DNA of 64,000 nucleotides from Arthrobacter sp. OAP107 (GTDB lineage: Bacteria > Actinomycetota > Actinomycetes > Actinomycetales > Micrococcaceae): assembly GCF_040546765.1 (NCBI RefSeq), contig NZ_JBEPOK010000001.1:1922001-1986000 (forward strand). The letters run 5' to 3'. The notes under the pieces were generated by a model that worked only from the letters and a program-made list of their open reading frames with translations, made no database searches and was not told where the DNA came from. The position numbers and the translations under genes are program-made. Positions 31,502-40,334 of the stretch are shown here, piece by piece. Numbering within the stretch: the first letter of the stretch is position 1; each line of letters opens with the position of its first letter.

Positions 31502-32473
31502 TCAGGCCTTGCGCATCTGGTGCTGCAGGATCTTGGTCTGGACGGCGCCGGCCACCTTGCTCTTGATGTCCGTCGGCACCCGGACCATGCCCTCCTGCGC
31601 CACCGACGCCACGTGCAGGCCCTCCCGGTTGAAGATCTTGCCGGTCGCGAGGCCGCGGGCTCCCTGGGCGCTGGGCGATTCCTGCACGTACAGGAGCCAC
31701 TCGTCCACACGCACGGGACGGTGCCACCACATGGCGTGGTCCAGGCTCGCCACGCTCATGCCCGGCGTGATCCAGCTCAGCCCGTGCTTGCGGAGGATCG
31801 ACTCGAGCAGCGTGTAGTCGCTGGCATACGCCAGCGCGGCGCGGTGCGTGTTGGCGTCGTCCGGCATGGGGCTGAACGTCTTCATCCACACGGCGTTGCG
31901 TGCTTCCTTCTTCCCGGTGGCCGCCACATACAGTGCGGGATCCACGTGGCGGATGTCGAAGGGCCGCTCGTACGCCCAGTGCCGGGCGACAGGGTGGTCG
32001 AACTTGCCCAACAGGTCTGCGGTGCTGGGCAGGGTCTCCGGATCGGGGATGCCGGCGGGCATGTCGGACTGGTGCTCAATGCCGTCGTCGCCGGCCTGGA
32101 ACGAGGCGATCATGGACAGAATCGGTGTGCCGTCCTGGTAGGCGTGCACGCGCCGTGCCGAGAACGAGCGGCCGTCCCGCAGGCGCTGGACCCCGAAGGT
32201 GATGGGCTTGTTCGCGTCGCCGGGCCGGAGGAAGTAACCGTGCATGGAATGGACGGTGCGCTCCCCGTCCACGGTGCGCATTCCTGCGATCAGGGACTGG
32301 GCCAGGACCTGGCCGCCGAAGACGCGCTGGTGCGGCTGGCGCTGTGACGGACCCATGAAAATGTCCTCGTCGGTGCGGGCGCCTTCCAGCTCGCCGAGAT
32401 CCAGCAGGTCGAGGAGGGAAGTCGTGGGGTCATTCGTGGGCAAGGCCTGCAATCCGGCGTCCGCTTCAGTCAT
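31502..32473 (-). CDS. tesB: Acyl-CoA thioesterase II
   Basis: 323 residues, a double hot-dog thioesterase that hydrolyses acyl-CoAs to free acids and CoA. Motifs: RVFGGQVLAQSLIA in the first hot dog, MHGYFLRPGD, and the catalytic Asp in SVASLDHAMWWHRP of the second. The ATG is 6 nt after TAGAGT (32480-32485, minus), so it is probably leaderless. It is divergent from the gene at 32537. Confidence 0.93.
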   Translation of the reverse strand: MTEADAGLQALPTNDPTTSLLDLLDLGELEGARTDEDIFMGPSQRQPHQRVFGGQVLAQSLIAGMRTVDGERTVHSMHGYFLRPGDANKPITFGVQRLRDGRSFSARRVHAYQDGTPILSMIASFQAGDDGIEHQSDMPAGIPDPETLPSTADLLGKFDHPVARHWAYERPFDIRHVDPALYVAATGKKEARNAVWMKTFSPMPDDANTHRAALAYASDYTLLESILRKHGLSWITPGMSVASLDHAMWWHRPVRVDEWLLYVQESPSAQGARGLATGKIFNREGLHVASVAQEGMVRVPTDIKSKVAGAVQTKILQHQMRKA

Positions 32474-32479
32474 GGTTTG

Positions 32480-32485
32480 ACTCTA
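32480..32485 (-). promoter_or_regulatory. -10 box (TAGAGT) of tesB
   Basis: Minus-strand hexamer 6 nt before ATG 32473; it pairs with a divergent leaderless -10 at 32524-32529. Confidence 0.55.
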
Positions 32486-32523
32486 GACGGCGCCCCGGCA
32501 CCGCTCAACCGGGCCCCAGCCGG

Positions 32524-32529
32524 TAGTGT
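32524..32529 (+). promoter_or_regulatory. -10 box (TAGTGT) of the gene at 32537
   Basis: It is 7 nt before GTG 32537, which decides that start over the upstream in-frame one at 32477. Confidence 0.55.
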
Positions 32530-32536
32530 TCTTAAC

Positions 32537-33214
32537 GTGTCTGATCTCCTTACCCAGTCTTTCCGTTTCGCTGACCCCCGCGACCTCACCGATCTGAAGA
32601 CCTTTGTCACACGCGCCAAGGCCATCGACGACGGCGCTATCCGGCTGCAGGCAGCCGGCACTGTCCTGGCCGCCTACGTCTGCGTGCTTCGCCCCCGGAT
32701 CCTGGGGGAGTCCACGCCCACCATCCTCGGCCTCCGGACCATGGGGCTGGCAGAGCCGTCCGCCGTTGACGTGACCGTTCCGCTGGGTGCCGTCCTGGAC
32801 CGGCTGGCCCGGGCAGGGGAGAACGACGCCGATCTTCCGGTCCCGCCGTCGACCGTCACCGAATCATGGGCCGGTGTGGGCGCGCCCCGCAGCGGCTGGG
32901 AACTGGTGGACTCGGTGCCCGACGCCGAACTGCGGCAGGTTGCCGAAGCTGGCATCGCCGAGGTGGCCGGGATCGTTCCGGACAAGCCCGGGGCCCTGAT
33001 CGTCAACAATGCCCGGGCTGCCGTCTGGGGACGCGGGCTGGAGGAACGGCACGGGGTGCCGGCCGGAGCGGCGTTCGCCGCGTTCGCCCTGGGGTTCCTG
33101 GGCGGAGACGAACTGAGCGGGGACGAACAGAAGCTTTACCGTTCCGGGCGCTGGTTCCGGCTCAGCGGCAGCCGCGGCCACGTGCTGGCGCGGACGGGTG
33201 CGGGCCTGCTGTAG
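32537..33214 (+). CDS. Conserved protein of unknown function
   Basis: 225 residues, soluble, without Cys-rich or membrane segments. The N-terminus (SFRFADPRDLTDLKTFVTRAKAIDDGAIRLQ) is helical; the middle is beta-rich (VDVTVPLGAVLDRL); near the C-terminus NNARAAVWGRGLEERHGVPAGAAFAAFALGFLG is the most conserved-looking block. I do not recognise a family. The preferred start is GTG 32537, because the -10 box would lie inside the coding region if the upstream start were used. Convergent with glbO. Confidence 0.75.
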   Translation: MSDLLTQSFRFADPRDLTDLKTFVTRAKAIDDGAIRLQAAGTVLAAYVCVLRPRILGESTPTILGLRTMGLAEPSAVDVTVPLGAVLDRLARAGENDADLPVPPSTVTESWAGVGAPRSGWELVDSVPDAELRQVAEAGIAEVAGIVPDKPGALIVNNARAAVWGRGLEERHGVPAGAAFAAFALGFLGGDELSGDEQKLYRSGRWFRLSGSRGHVLARTGAGLL

Positions 33215-33232
33215 GCCGCGGACGCAGCCGCC

Positions 33233-33706
33233 TTAGCCCTGGGCGTCTGACGGGCTGTTCACCATGGAGAGCGCGGCGCGTTCCATGTAGTCCCACAGCG
33301 TCCCCTCATGCAGCGGCGGCAGGTCCAGGGAGTCGACAGCGGTCCGCATGTGGTGCAGCCAGCGGTCCTTCGCCTCGGGAGTCACCCGGAACGGCATGTG
33401 GCGCATCCGCAGCCGCGGGTGGCCGCGCTCTTCGCCGTAGGTGGTGGGGCCGCCCCAGTACTGTTCAAGGAACATCAGGAAACGCCGCTTGGCCGGGCCC
33501 AGGTCCTCTTCGGGATACATGGGGCGCAGCAGCGGATCGGTGGCCACGCCGTCGTAAAAGACGTCAATGAGCTTCACGAACGTCTCGTGGCCGCCTACGG
33601 CGTCGTAGAAGTTGTCGGTGTAGCCCGGCTGGCTGAAGGGGTCGTTGCGCATCAGCGGCTTGCGGACCCCCGGCTCCGGCGGGGTGGGGAGGGATGGAAT
33701 GGTCAT
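33233..33706 (-). CDS. glbO: Group II truncated haemoglobin (GlbO/TrHbO type)
   Basis: 157 residues. The globin core begins DNFYDAVGGHETFVKLID. The pre-F region is GGPTTYGEERGHPRLRMRHMPF, with the proximal His in RMRHMPF, and the group II-specific Trp at G8 is in KDRWLHHM. GlbO proteins bind O2 tightly and help with respiration or oxidant detoxification. It starts 2 nt after the stop of the mscS-type gene, so they form an operon. Confidence 0.93.
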   Translation of the reverse strand: MTIPSLPTPPEPGVRKPLMRNDPFSQPGYTDNFYDAVGGHETFVKLIDVFYDGVATDPLLRPMYPEEDLGPAKRRFLMFLEQYWGGPTTYGEERGHPRLRMRHMPFRVTPEAKDRWLHHMRTAVDSLDLPPLHEGTLWDYMERAALSMVNSPSDAQG

Positions 33707-33708
33707 GG

Positions 33709-34368
33709 TTACTCTCCGGCCTTCTGCTGGGGTGCGTGCTCGACTTCGGCCGAATCATCCGCCTCGGAGGGCGCGATGTAGTTTCCCTGCGAGCGGTTGC
33801 CCACGCGGAGGATCTCGCCGTTGCGGAGGTACCAGATGGCCCCGTTCTCGTCGCGGACACGGGTGATCCTCAGCCCGATTGACTCCACGACGCCCACGAC
33901 TTCGCTGGTCTCAATGATGTCGCCGATGCCGTACTGGTCTTCAATGGTGATGAAGATGCCTGCAAGGAAGTCCCGGATCAGTTGCTGGGCGCCAAAACCG
34001 ATGGCGATACCGAGGATTCCCACGCTGGTGAGCAGGGGCGCCACGTCGACGTCCAGGTTCTTCAGCATGTAGATGCAGGTGATGACGGCGATGACCACGC
34101 CGATGCCGCTCTTCAGCAGCGAGCCGATCGTGTTGGCACGCTGTACCCGCCGCTCGTGGTCCAGGGCGCGCAGCGCCGGGGCCACCCAGCGGAAGTGCGG
34201 TTTCTTGAACAGTGACGTGCCGTTCGCCACGCGCCGGGTGATCCTGGCGATCAGGAAACTCGCGATCAGCCACAGGACGATTCCTGCGCCGAGGCTGATG
34301 GCCACGCCGGCCAGGTCAAGTCCGGTGGGCTCCAGTGAGGCCGAGGGCGTTGTGAACATGCTGTGCAT
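33709..34368 (-). CDS. Mechanosensitive ion channel, MscS family
   Basis: 219 residues. One N-terminal helix (about 18-42), a cytoplasmic loop, a second helix and the pore-lining TM3 with Gly/Ala packing (VGILGIAIGFGAQQLIRDFLAG), then the beta domain (IEDQYGIGDIIETSEVVGVVESIGLRIT, shown in part as YGIGDIIE). It opens on membrane tension to release solutes. It is a minimal form with a short C-terminus. It is upstream of glbO in one operon. Confidence 0.9.
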   Translation of the reverse strand: MHSMFTTPSASLEPTGLDLAGVAISLGAGIVLWLIASFLIARITRRVANGTSLFKKPHFRWVAPALRALDHERRVQRANTIGSLLKSGIGVVIAVITCIYMLKNLDVDVAPLLTSVGILGIAIGFGAQQLIRDFLAGIFITIEDQYGIGDIIETSEVVGVVESIGLRITRVRDENGAIWYLRNGEILRVGNRSQGNYIAPSEADDSAEVEHAPQQKAGE

Positions 34369-34475
34369 CTGCAGGAAGGCTCCTTGCTGCTGTCCGGCGG
34401 CGGCCGGTCTCCGCGGTTACCGGGGAGGCCGGCCGCTCTTTGGTCGCCTTTAAGCCTAGCGGGGTCTGCCGCTGG

Positions 34476-34955
34476 CTATGGACTTCCGGCTGTGGTAACT
34501 GGAGCGTGCAGGACGGGGAAATTTACGCTACGGGCAATGAAACACACCTTGTTGGCCTCATGGTGCATCTGTTCGGCCAGCGCAATGTGCTCCGGGTCCG
34601 CAACCGTCACCTGCGGGCGGAGCGTCACGGTTTCGAACTGGCCGCTGCCGTCGCGGTTCAACCGCATCATGCCGGTGGCGTTGTCCTCATAGGACAGGAC
34701 CACCACGCCATGCCTCACTGCAACGTGCAGGAAGGAGAGCATGTGGCACTGCGCCAGCGCCGTCAGCAGCAGCTGCTCGGGGTTGTACCGGGAGCGGTCG
34801 CCGTGGAAGGTTGGGTCGGCCGAGCCCTGCAGGACCGGCAGCCCCGGAATCTCGATGTCGTGGTCCCTGGAGTAATCCCGGTACGACGACGTGCCGCTTC
34901 CAAGGTTGCCGGTCCACCGGACCGTCAGCGAATAGTGGTGCTCGTCGAGTGCCAC
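34476..34955 (-). CDS. OsmC-family peroxiredoxin-like protein
   Basis: 159 residues. The two redox cysteines of the family are Cys70 (LLLTALAQCHML) and Cys138 (ANKVCFIARSVNFPV), each in its standard context, with the Arg/Glu partners nearby (SRYNPEQ). OsmC/Ohr proteins reduce organic hydroperoxides; the spacing and NPEQLLLTA motif put it closer to OsmC than Ohr. The gap to pepN upstream is 9 nt, so they are probably co-transcribed. Confidence 0.9.
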   Translation of the reverse strand: MALDEHHYSLTVRWTGNLGSGTSSYRDYSRDHDIEIPGLPVLQGSADPTFHGDRSRYNPEQLLLTALAQCHMLSFLHVAVRHGVVVLSYEDNATGMMRLNRDGSGQFETVTLRPQVTVADPEHIALAEQMHHEANKVCFIARSVNFPVLHAPVTTAGSP

Positions 34956-34964
34956 GGGTCCTGC

Positions 34965-37517
34965 CTAGACGTCCGCGGCGCGGGCCCGGAGCGCCCGGGC
35001 CACGCCGTCGCGGTTTTCCAGCATCATCCGCCGCAGCGCCGCGCTCTCCTCCGGCAGTGACGCCAGGAACTCGTCGGTCCGGTCCACGGTGGCCTGGGTG
35101 GTCAGCTGCGCCGGGTACAGTCCGAGAACGATCTGCTGCGCCAGGGCAAATGTCCGTTCAGCGACGATCCCGGGCACGGCCTGGAAGTACTTCTCCGCGT
35201 ATGGCTCGAGCAGCGAGGTGTCCAGGACGCGGGTGAAGCCGGCCACGGCCGAGGCCTGGATCGCGTTGGAGAGATCGCCCTTGACCACGATCGACTCCCA
35301 CGCCTCCGCCTTCGCCTCCGGCGTAGGGATGGCAGCCTTCGCCAGGGCGGCCGCGTTCTGGCCGCTGGAGGTGTTGTCCCGTTCCAGTTCGGCGTCGATG
35401 TCCGCCTGGCCCAGCCTGCCGCCGGCCACGAGGGCGGCCACGAGCTCCCAGCGAAGGTCCTGGTCCACGGTCAGCCCGGCCAGGGTGGCCGAGCCGTCCA
35501 GAAGCCCGGCGATCCGGTCGAGCTGCTCACCGCTGCGGGCCAGGAGCGCGAAGGACTTGATGAACTGCAGCTGGGCGTCGGAACCGCCCGGCACGTCCGA
35601 GGCCAGTTCCCACAGCCGGTCGACGGCGGCAACGGTGGTGGCTTCGCGGTGCTCCTCGGCCACGTAGAAGGTCAGCGTGGTGGCCAGCTGCCGCAGCTGG
35701 ACGAGGATCACCGAGGAATCAGACTCGGAGGCGATGTTGGCCAGGATCAGGTCGACGTAACCGCGGGCGGGGCTTTCCCCGTCCCTCGCGGCGTCCCAGG
35801 CCGAGCCCCACACCAGGGTCCGCGGCAGGCTTTCCCGGAAATCCTTCAGGTGCGCTGTTGCCGTGGCCAGAGACTGCTGGTCGAGCCGCACCTTGGCGTA
35901 GGCGAGGTCGTCGTCGTTGAGCAGGATCAGGTCCGGCCTCTTCAGTCCGGCGAGCTCCGGCACCGCGGTGCGTTCGCCGTCGACGTCCAGCTCCTCACGG
36001 TGCACGCGCTCCAGCGTGCCCTCGTCGGTGAGGTCGTAGAACCCCACAGCCAGGCGGTGCGGGCGGATGGTGGGCTGCTCGGCAACCGCAGACTGCAGGA
36101 TGGCGAAGGACGTGATGGTGCCGTCGGCGTCCACCGCCAGCTCCGGCTTGAGCGAGTTCACGCCCGCAGTTTCGAGCCACAGGCGGCCCCACTGGTCCAG
36201 GTCGCGTCCGCTGGCCTTCTCCAGCTCGACCATCAGGTCACCCAGCTCGGTGTTCCGCCAGGAATGCTTGGCAAAGTATTCGCGCACGCCGGCCATGAAC
36301 TTGTCCGGCCCCACCCAGGCCACCAGCTGCCGGAGCACGGAGGCGCCCTTGGCGTAGGTGATGCCGTCGAAGTTCACCTCGACGTCGTGCAGGTTGTTGA
36401 TTTCGGCGAAGATCGGGTGGGTCGTGGGGAGCTGGTCCTGGCGGTAGGCCCACGACTTTTCCACCGAGGCGAACGTGGTCCAGGCGCTCTGGAACTTGGT
36501 GTTTTCCACCGCGGCCAGGTGCGACATGTATTCGGCGAAGGATTCGTTGAGCCAGAGGTCGTTCCACCAGCGCATGGTCACGAGGTCGCCGAACCACATG
36601 TGGGCCAGTTCGTGCAGCACGGTGATGGCGCGGCGCTCCACCTGCGCCTCCGGGACCTTGCCGCGGAAGACGTAGCCTTCAAGGATGGTGACCGCGCCGG
36701 CGTTCTCCATGGCTCCGGCGTTGAACTCCGGCACAAACAGCTGGTCGTACTTCTCAAACGGGTAGGGGCAGCCGAACTCGGCTTCGAAGAACTCGAATCC
36801 CTGCCGGGTGAGCTCAAAGATGTTGTCCGCGTCCAGGTACTGCATGAGTGACTTGCGGGCGAAGACGCCCAGCGGCACCACACGGCCATCCGAACTGGTG
36901 ACGTCGCTGCGCACCGACTGGTACGGACCTGCGATCAGCGCGGTGACGTACGAGGAGAGGCGGGGCGTGGGCGGAAAGTCCCAGACCGAGCAGGCGCCGC
37001 CGTCGTTTCCCGGTTCAGCCGCCACCGGCTCCGGCGTCGGCGAATTGGAGATGACGTCCCAGTGCGAGGGTGCGGTGACGCGGAACCGGAACGTGGCCTT
37101 GAGGTCGGGCTGCTCAAAGACGGCGAACATCCGGCGCGAGTCGGGCACCTCGAACTGCGTGTACAGGTACACCTCGCCGTCCACCGGGTCCACGAAGCGG
37201 TGCAGGCCTTCGCCGGTGTTCATGTAGGGGGCGTCCGCCACCACTGTCAGCTCGTTGTCCGCAGCCAGGTCCGGCAGCTGGATCCGCACGCCGTCGGACA
37301 CCTCGGCGGGGTCCAGTTCGCGGCCGTTCAGCGTCACGCTGTGGACAGCGTCCGTCACGGCGTCGATGAACGAGGATGCCCCCGGCTCCGCCGTGAACCT
37401 GACGGTGGTGGTGGAACCGAAGACCGTCTCACCCTTGGTCAGATCCAGGCTGACATCGTAGGAATCGACGGCGATCAGGGCGGCGCGCTCGCGTGCTTCG
37501 GCGCGGGTCAGGTTCAT
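34965..37517 (-). CDS. pepN: Aminopeptidase N (M1 metallopeptidase)
   Basis: 850 residues. The substrate-binding exopeptidase motif GAMENAG is near residue 265, and the zinc site HELAHMWFGDL...NESFAE near residues 299-322 (HEXXHx18E). The C-terminal half is the ERAP1-like helical domain of the actinobacterial type. It releases N-terminal residues from peptides in the cytosol. The frame is open up to 37700, but conserved sequence starts at ATG 37517 (MNLTRAEARERA). Confidence 0.95.
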   Translation of the reverse strand: MNLTRAEARERAALIAVDSYDVSLDLTKGETVFGSTTTVRFTAEPGASSFIDAVTDAVHSVTLNGRELDPAEVSDGVRIQLPDLAADNELTVVADAPYMNTGEGLHRFVDPVDGEVYLYTQFEVPDSRRMFAVFEQPDLKATFRFRVTAPSHWDVISNSPTPEPVAAEPGNDGGACSVWDFPPTPRLSSYVTALIAGPYQSVRSDVTSSDGRVVPLGVFARKSLMQYLDADNIFELTRQGFEFFEAEFGCPYPFEKYDQLFVPEFNAGAMENAGAVTILEGYVFRGKVPEAQVERRAITVLHELAHMWFGDLVTMRWWNDLWLNESFAEYMSHLAAVENTKFQSAWTTFASVEKSWAYRQDQLPTTHPIFAEINNLHDVEVNFDGITYAKGASVLRQLVAWVGPDKFMAGVREYFAKHSWRNTELGDLMVELEKASGRDLDQWGRLWLETAGVNSLKPELAVDADGTITSFAILQSAVAEQPTIRPHRLAVGFYDLTDEGTLERVHREELDVDGERTAVPELAGLKRPDLILLNDDDLAYAKVRLDQQSLATATAHLKDFRESLPRTLVWGSAWDAARDGESPARGYVDLILANIASESDSSVILVQLRQLATTLTFYVAEEHREATTVAAVDRLWELASDVPGGSDAQLQFIKSFALLARSGEQLDRIAGLLDGSATLAGLTVDQDLRWELVAALVAGGRLGQADIDAELERDNTSSGQNAAALAKAAIPTPEAKAEAWESIVVKGDLSNAIQASAVAGFTRVLDTSLLEPYAEKYFQAVPGIVAERTFALAQQIVLGLYPAQLTTQATVDRTDEFLASLPEESAALRRMMLENRDGVARALRARAADV

Positions 37518-37719
37518 GCCTGGCAAGGTTGTGCCTCCAGAGGTTGGGGCGGCCGGACCGGCCCGCCGGCTGCTGCGCACGGGGTTCACGCGCGCGGATG
37601 CATCACTGTGAAGCCATTGTTTCATTCCGGCGCCGCTTGGCAAGTTGCGTGGCTCACTTTCCGGAGGGTCCAGCCACCGGTTCGCTGCGGATGCCCTCAC
37701 CAGCCGGCCGGTGCGGGGG

Positions 37720-37725
37720 TAGCGT
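37720..37725 (+). promoter_or_regulatory. -10 box (TAGCGT) of the gene at 37732
   Basis: It lies 6 nt before ATG 37732; leaderless spacing. Confidence 0.5.
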
Positions 37726-37731
37726 TAAGGC

Positions 37732-38745
37732 ATGGGAAAGATCCTCGATGCTGTGGACACCAAGGCGCTGCGGTTCGCGATCGGCTTCCCAGTGTTGCTT
37801 GCCGCGGGGTTCGCGGTCTGTGCCGTGCTGTTGCGGCCGGATCTGCCGGAACCGTTGGCGGTCATGTGGAATAACGACGGCGGTACCGCCTTTGCGCCGT
37901 TCCCCGCCTTCGTCGGCGGCGGTGCGGGCCTGATTGTCCTCGTCGGCTGGCTGGTGCTGCTGCAGTCCGTCCCGCTTTCTCGGCCGACCGTCATGCGCCG
38001 GATCATGATGGGCGCCGGGCTGACGGTGAGCCTGTTCGTCACCACCGTGCTGGCGGCCGCCCTGGTAGGCCAGGCCGGGGTGCCTGACGCCAGGGAGTCC
38101 AGTGTGGACGTGATTGTCCTGGCCTCCGGCAGCGGGGCCGCGCTTTCCCTGGGGGTCATCATCGGGTTCGTCTTCAAGGCGGACCACCAGTGGACGCCTG
38201 AGGATGACCGGGCCCTGCAGCGGGCGCTGGAGCAGGAGCTCGACCCGGAACTGGCCGGGGATTCCCTGCGGTTCTGGGTGCATGCGCGCAGCTCCGTTTT
38301 TGTCATGATCGCCATCGCCAGCCTGTTTCCCGCTTCGCTGATTGCCATCGTCGTGCCGTGGCTCGGCGCCCTGCTGGTGGCGGCCGCCCTGGTTGGGGCC
38401 GCGTTCTTGTTCGCCAGGATCACCGCAGACCGCAGCGGGCTGCGGGTCTTCCTCGCCGGCATCCTCCGCGTCATCGACGTCCCCGCCACCGCCATCTCTG
38501 CCGCCCAGCCGGCCGACGTCCGCGCCGCCGATTACGGCGGGTGGGGCTACCGCAACCACGACGGAACCGCAGCCGTGCTCGTCAGCAGCGGTCCCGCCGT
38601 CGTCGTCCGCAAGACCGACGGCCACCGCCTCGCGGTGAGCGGCGGAAACCCCGCCTCCGCCGCCCTGCTCGCCGAGGTCCTGACGCGCGTCGCGGCAAGG
38701 GCACGCCGCGACACCCGCCCGCCGGACACCCACCCGCCAGCTTAG
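37732..38745 (+). CDS. Membrane protein of unknown function, DUF1648-like
   Basis: 337 residues. The first helix and the following PDLPEPLAVMWNNDGG segment match the DUF1648 style (a transmembrane helix followed by a PxxxPxHW-like loop). Helices follow near residues 60-80, 90-115, 125-145 and a pair near 185-225, then a soluble C-terminal beta-rich domain with KTDGHRLAVSGGNPASAALLAEVL. No enzyme motif is visible. It is divergent from pepN and is probably leaderless. Confidence 0.75.
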   Translation: MGKILDAVDTKALRFAIGFPVLLAAGFAVCAVLLRPDLPEPLAVMWNNDGGTAFAPFPAFVGGGAGLIVLVGWLVLLQSVPLSRPTVMRRIMMGAGLTVSLFVTTVLAAALVGQAGVPDARESSVDVIVLASGSGAALSLGVIIGFVFKADHQWTPEDDRALQRALEQELDPELAGDSLRFWVHARSSVFVMIAIASLFPASLIAIVVPWLGALLVAAALVGAAFLFARITADRSGLRVFLAGILRVIDVPATAISAAQPADVRAADYGGWGYRNHDGTAAVLVSSGPAVVVRKTDGHRLAVSGGNPASAALLAEVLTRVAARARRDTRPPDTHPPA

Positions 38746-38885
38746 GGGCGAAGCCGAAGCGTAACTGCCGGGACCGCCCGGACTCGACGGCGCCGCCGTC
38801 AGCGCAGCGAGTACTCTTGGATCTGTTGATTTGACCTGTACAGCCCGGCCGCGCCCCGGTGCTCATGACTGAACGGAAGCTAACC

Positions 38886-39380
38886 GTGACAACAAACCCT
38901 GCCTTTCCGCGGGTCCACATCGCCACCGACCACGCCGGCATGGAATTGAGTGCCCATCTGGTCAAGCACCTCACGGCGAACGGCTACGAAGTGGTGGATC
39001 ACGGCCCCAAGGAATACGACGCCCTGGACGACTACCCGTCGTTCTGCATCAACGCGGCGCTCGCAGTAGTGGCGGACCAGGAAGCCGGCGTCCACGCCCT
39101 GGGCATCGTGCTGGGCGGCTCCGGAAACGGCGAGCAGATCGCGGCCAACAAGGTCAAGGGCGTCCGTGCCGCCCTGGCCTGGAACCACGCCACCGCAACG
39201 CTGGCCCGCGAGCATAACGACGCCAACGTGGTGGCCGTCGGCGGGCGCCAGCACAGCGTTGAGGAGGCCACCTCGCTGATCGAGGCCTTCCTGCAGGAGC
39301 CCTTCAGCAACGACGAACGGCACGTGCGGCGCATCGGCAAGATCGCCACCTACGAAACCACCGGCGAGATCGTCGAATAG
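38886..39380 (+). CDS. rpiB: Ribose-5-phosphate isomerase B family (RpiB/LacAB)
   Basis: 164 residues. It interconverts ribose-5-P and ribulose-5-P, the product of gnd. Motifs: IATDHAGMELSAHLVKHL, the phosphate/anion loop GIVLGGSGNGEQIAANK (the catalytic Cys of E. coli RpiB is Ser in this actinobacterial type), and WNHATATLAREHNDANV. GTG 38886 after GGAAG is preferred; ATG 38859 is possible. It overlaps the nei-like gene by 1 nt. Confidence 0.92.
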   Translation: MTTNPAFPRVHIATDHAGMELSAHLVKHLTANGYEVVDHGPKEYDALDDYPSFCINAALAVVADQEAGVHALGIVLGGSGNGEQIAANKVKGVRAALAWNHATATLAREHNDANVVAVGGRQHSVEEATSLIEAFLQEPFSNDERHVRRIGKIATYETTGEIVE

Positions 39381-40309
39381 TGCCGGAAGGCCACTCCATA
39401 CACCGGCTGGCCCGCCAGTTCGGTGACGTGTTTGCCGGTGAGCGGCTGGCTGTCAGCAGTCCCCAGGGCCGCTTCTCCGCCGGCGCCGCCCTGCTGGACG
39501 GGCACACCATGGTGCACGCGTCCGCACACGGCAAGCACCTGTTCCTGCATTTCGAGCACGGGCTGGTGCTGCACGTCCACCTCGGCCTGTACGGGGCCTG
39601 GGACTTCGGCGGCGACCACCAGTTCCGCGGGGCCTCCAGCATCGGGGCGCCCCGCAGGCTGGGGGAACGGGAAGTGGCCGACGACGGCGGGCCCACCAAT
39701 GTCACCGGGCCCACAAGCGGTGCCGCCCCGGCCGGGTACGCCGGGCCGCCGGCGCCAGTTGGCGCCGTGCGGGTGCGGCTGGTCAGTGACCACGGCTGGG
39801 CCGACCTCCGCGGCGCCACCACGTGCGCCGCCATCACCGATGCCGAGGCGGCAGCAGTGCTGGAAAGGCTCGGCCCCGATCCGCTGCACAACACCGGCGG
39901 CAGCCGGGACGACTTCATCCGGCGCATCCTGGCTAAACGGACACCGCTGGCCACGCTGCTGATGGACCAGAAGGTGATTGCCGGCGTCGGGAACGTCTAC
40001 CGGGCCGAAATGCTGTTCCGCGGCAGGATCGACCCCCTGCTTCCCGGCCGCGCGCTCAGCGAGGACGCCGCCGGCCTCCTCTGGGACGACACCGCCGCGG
40101 TGATGGCCGACGGCGTCCGCGACGGGCGGATCATCACCACCACCGCCGGTTTCTGGACCCGGAACGATCAGCTGCCGCCGGGGGAGGAGGCACACTTTGT
40201 CTACCGCCGCCACGGCCAGCCCTGCCGCGTCTGCGGTACGCCGGTTGCATTGGCCGAACACGCCGCCCGCAAACTGTACTGGTGCCCGTCCTGCCAGCAG
40301 CCCGCCTGA
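39380..40309 (+). CDS. nei: Fpg/Nei-family DNA glycosylase (Nei2-like)
   Basis: 309 residues starting PEGHSIHRLARQF, so Pro1 (after Met removal) and Glu2 form the catalytic pair of a bifunctional base-excision glycosylase/lyase. The helix-two-turn-helix region (VIAGVGNVYRAEMLFRGRIDP) and a C-terminal CxxC...CxxC zinc finger (QPCRVCG, YWCPSCQ) are intact. Nei-type substrates are oxidised pyrimidines. The middle contains a Gly/Pro-rich insertion of about 30 residues. It is translationally coupled to rpiB (TAGTG overlap). Confidence 0.93.
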   Translation: MPEGHSIHRLARQFGDVFAGERLAVSSPQGRFSAGAALLDGHTMVHASAHGKHLFLHFEHGLVLHVHLGLYGAWDFGGDHQFRGASSIGAPRRLGEREVADDGGPTNVTGPTSGAAPAGYAGPPAPVGAVRVRLVSDHGWADLRGATTCAAITDAEAAAVLERLGPDPLHNTGGSRDDFIRRILAKRTPLATLLMDQKVIAGVGNVYRAEMLFRGRIDPLLPGRALSEDAAGLLWDDTAAVMADGVRDGRIITTTAGFWTRNDQLPPGEEAHFVYRRHGQPCRVCGTPVALAEHAARKLYWCPSCQQPA

Positions 40310-40334
40310 ACCGGCTTTCAGTGGTCGACCTGCC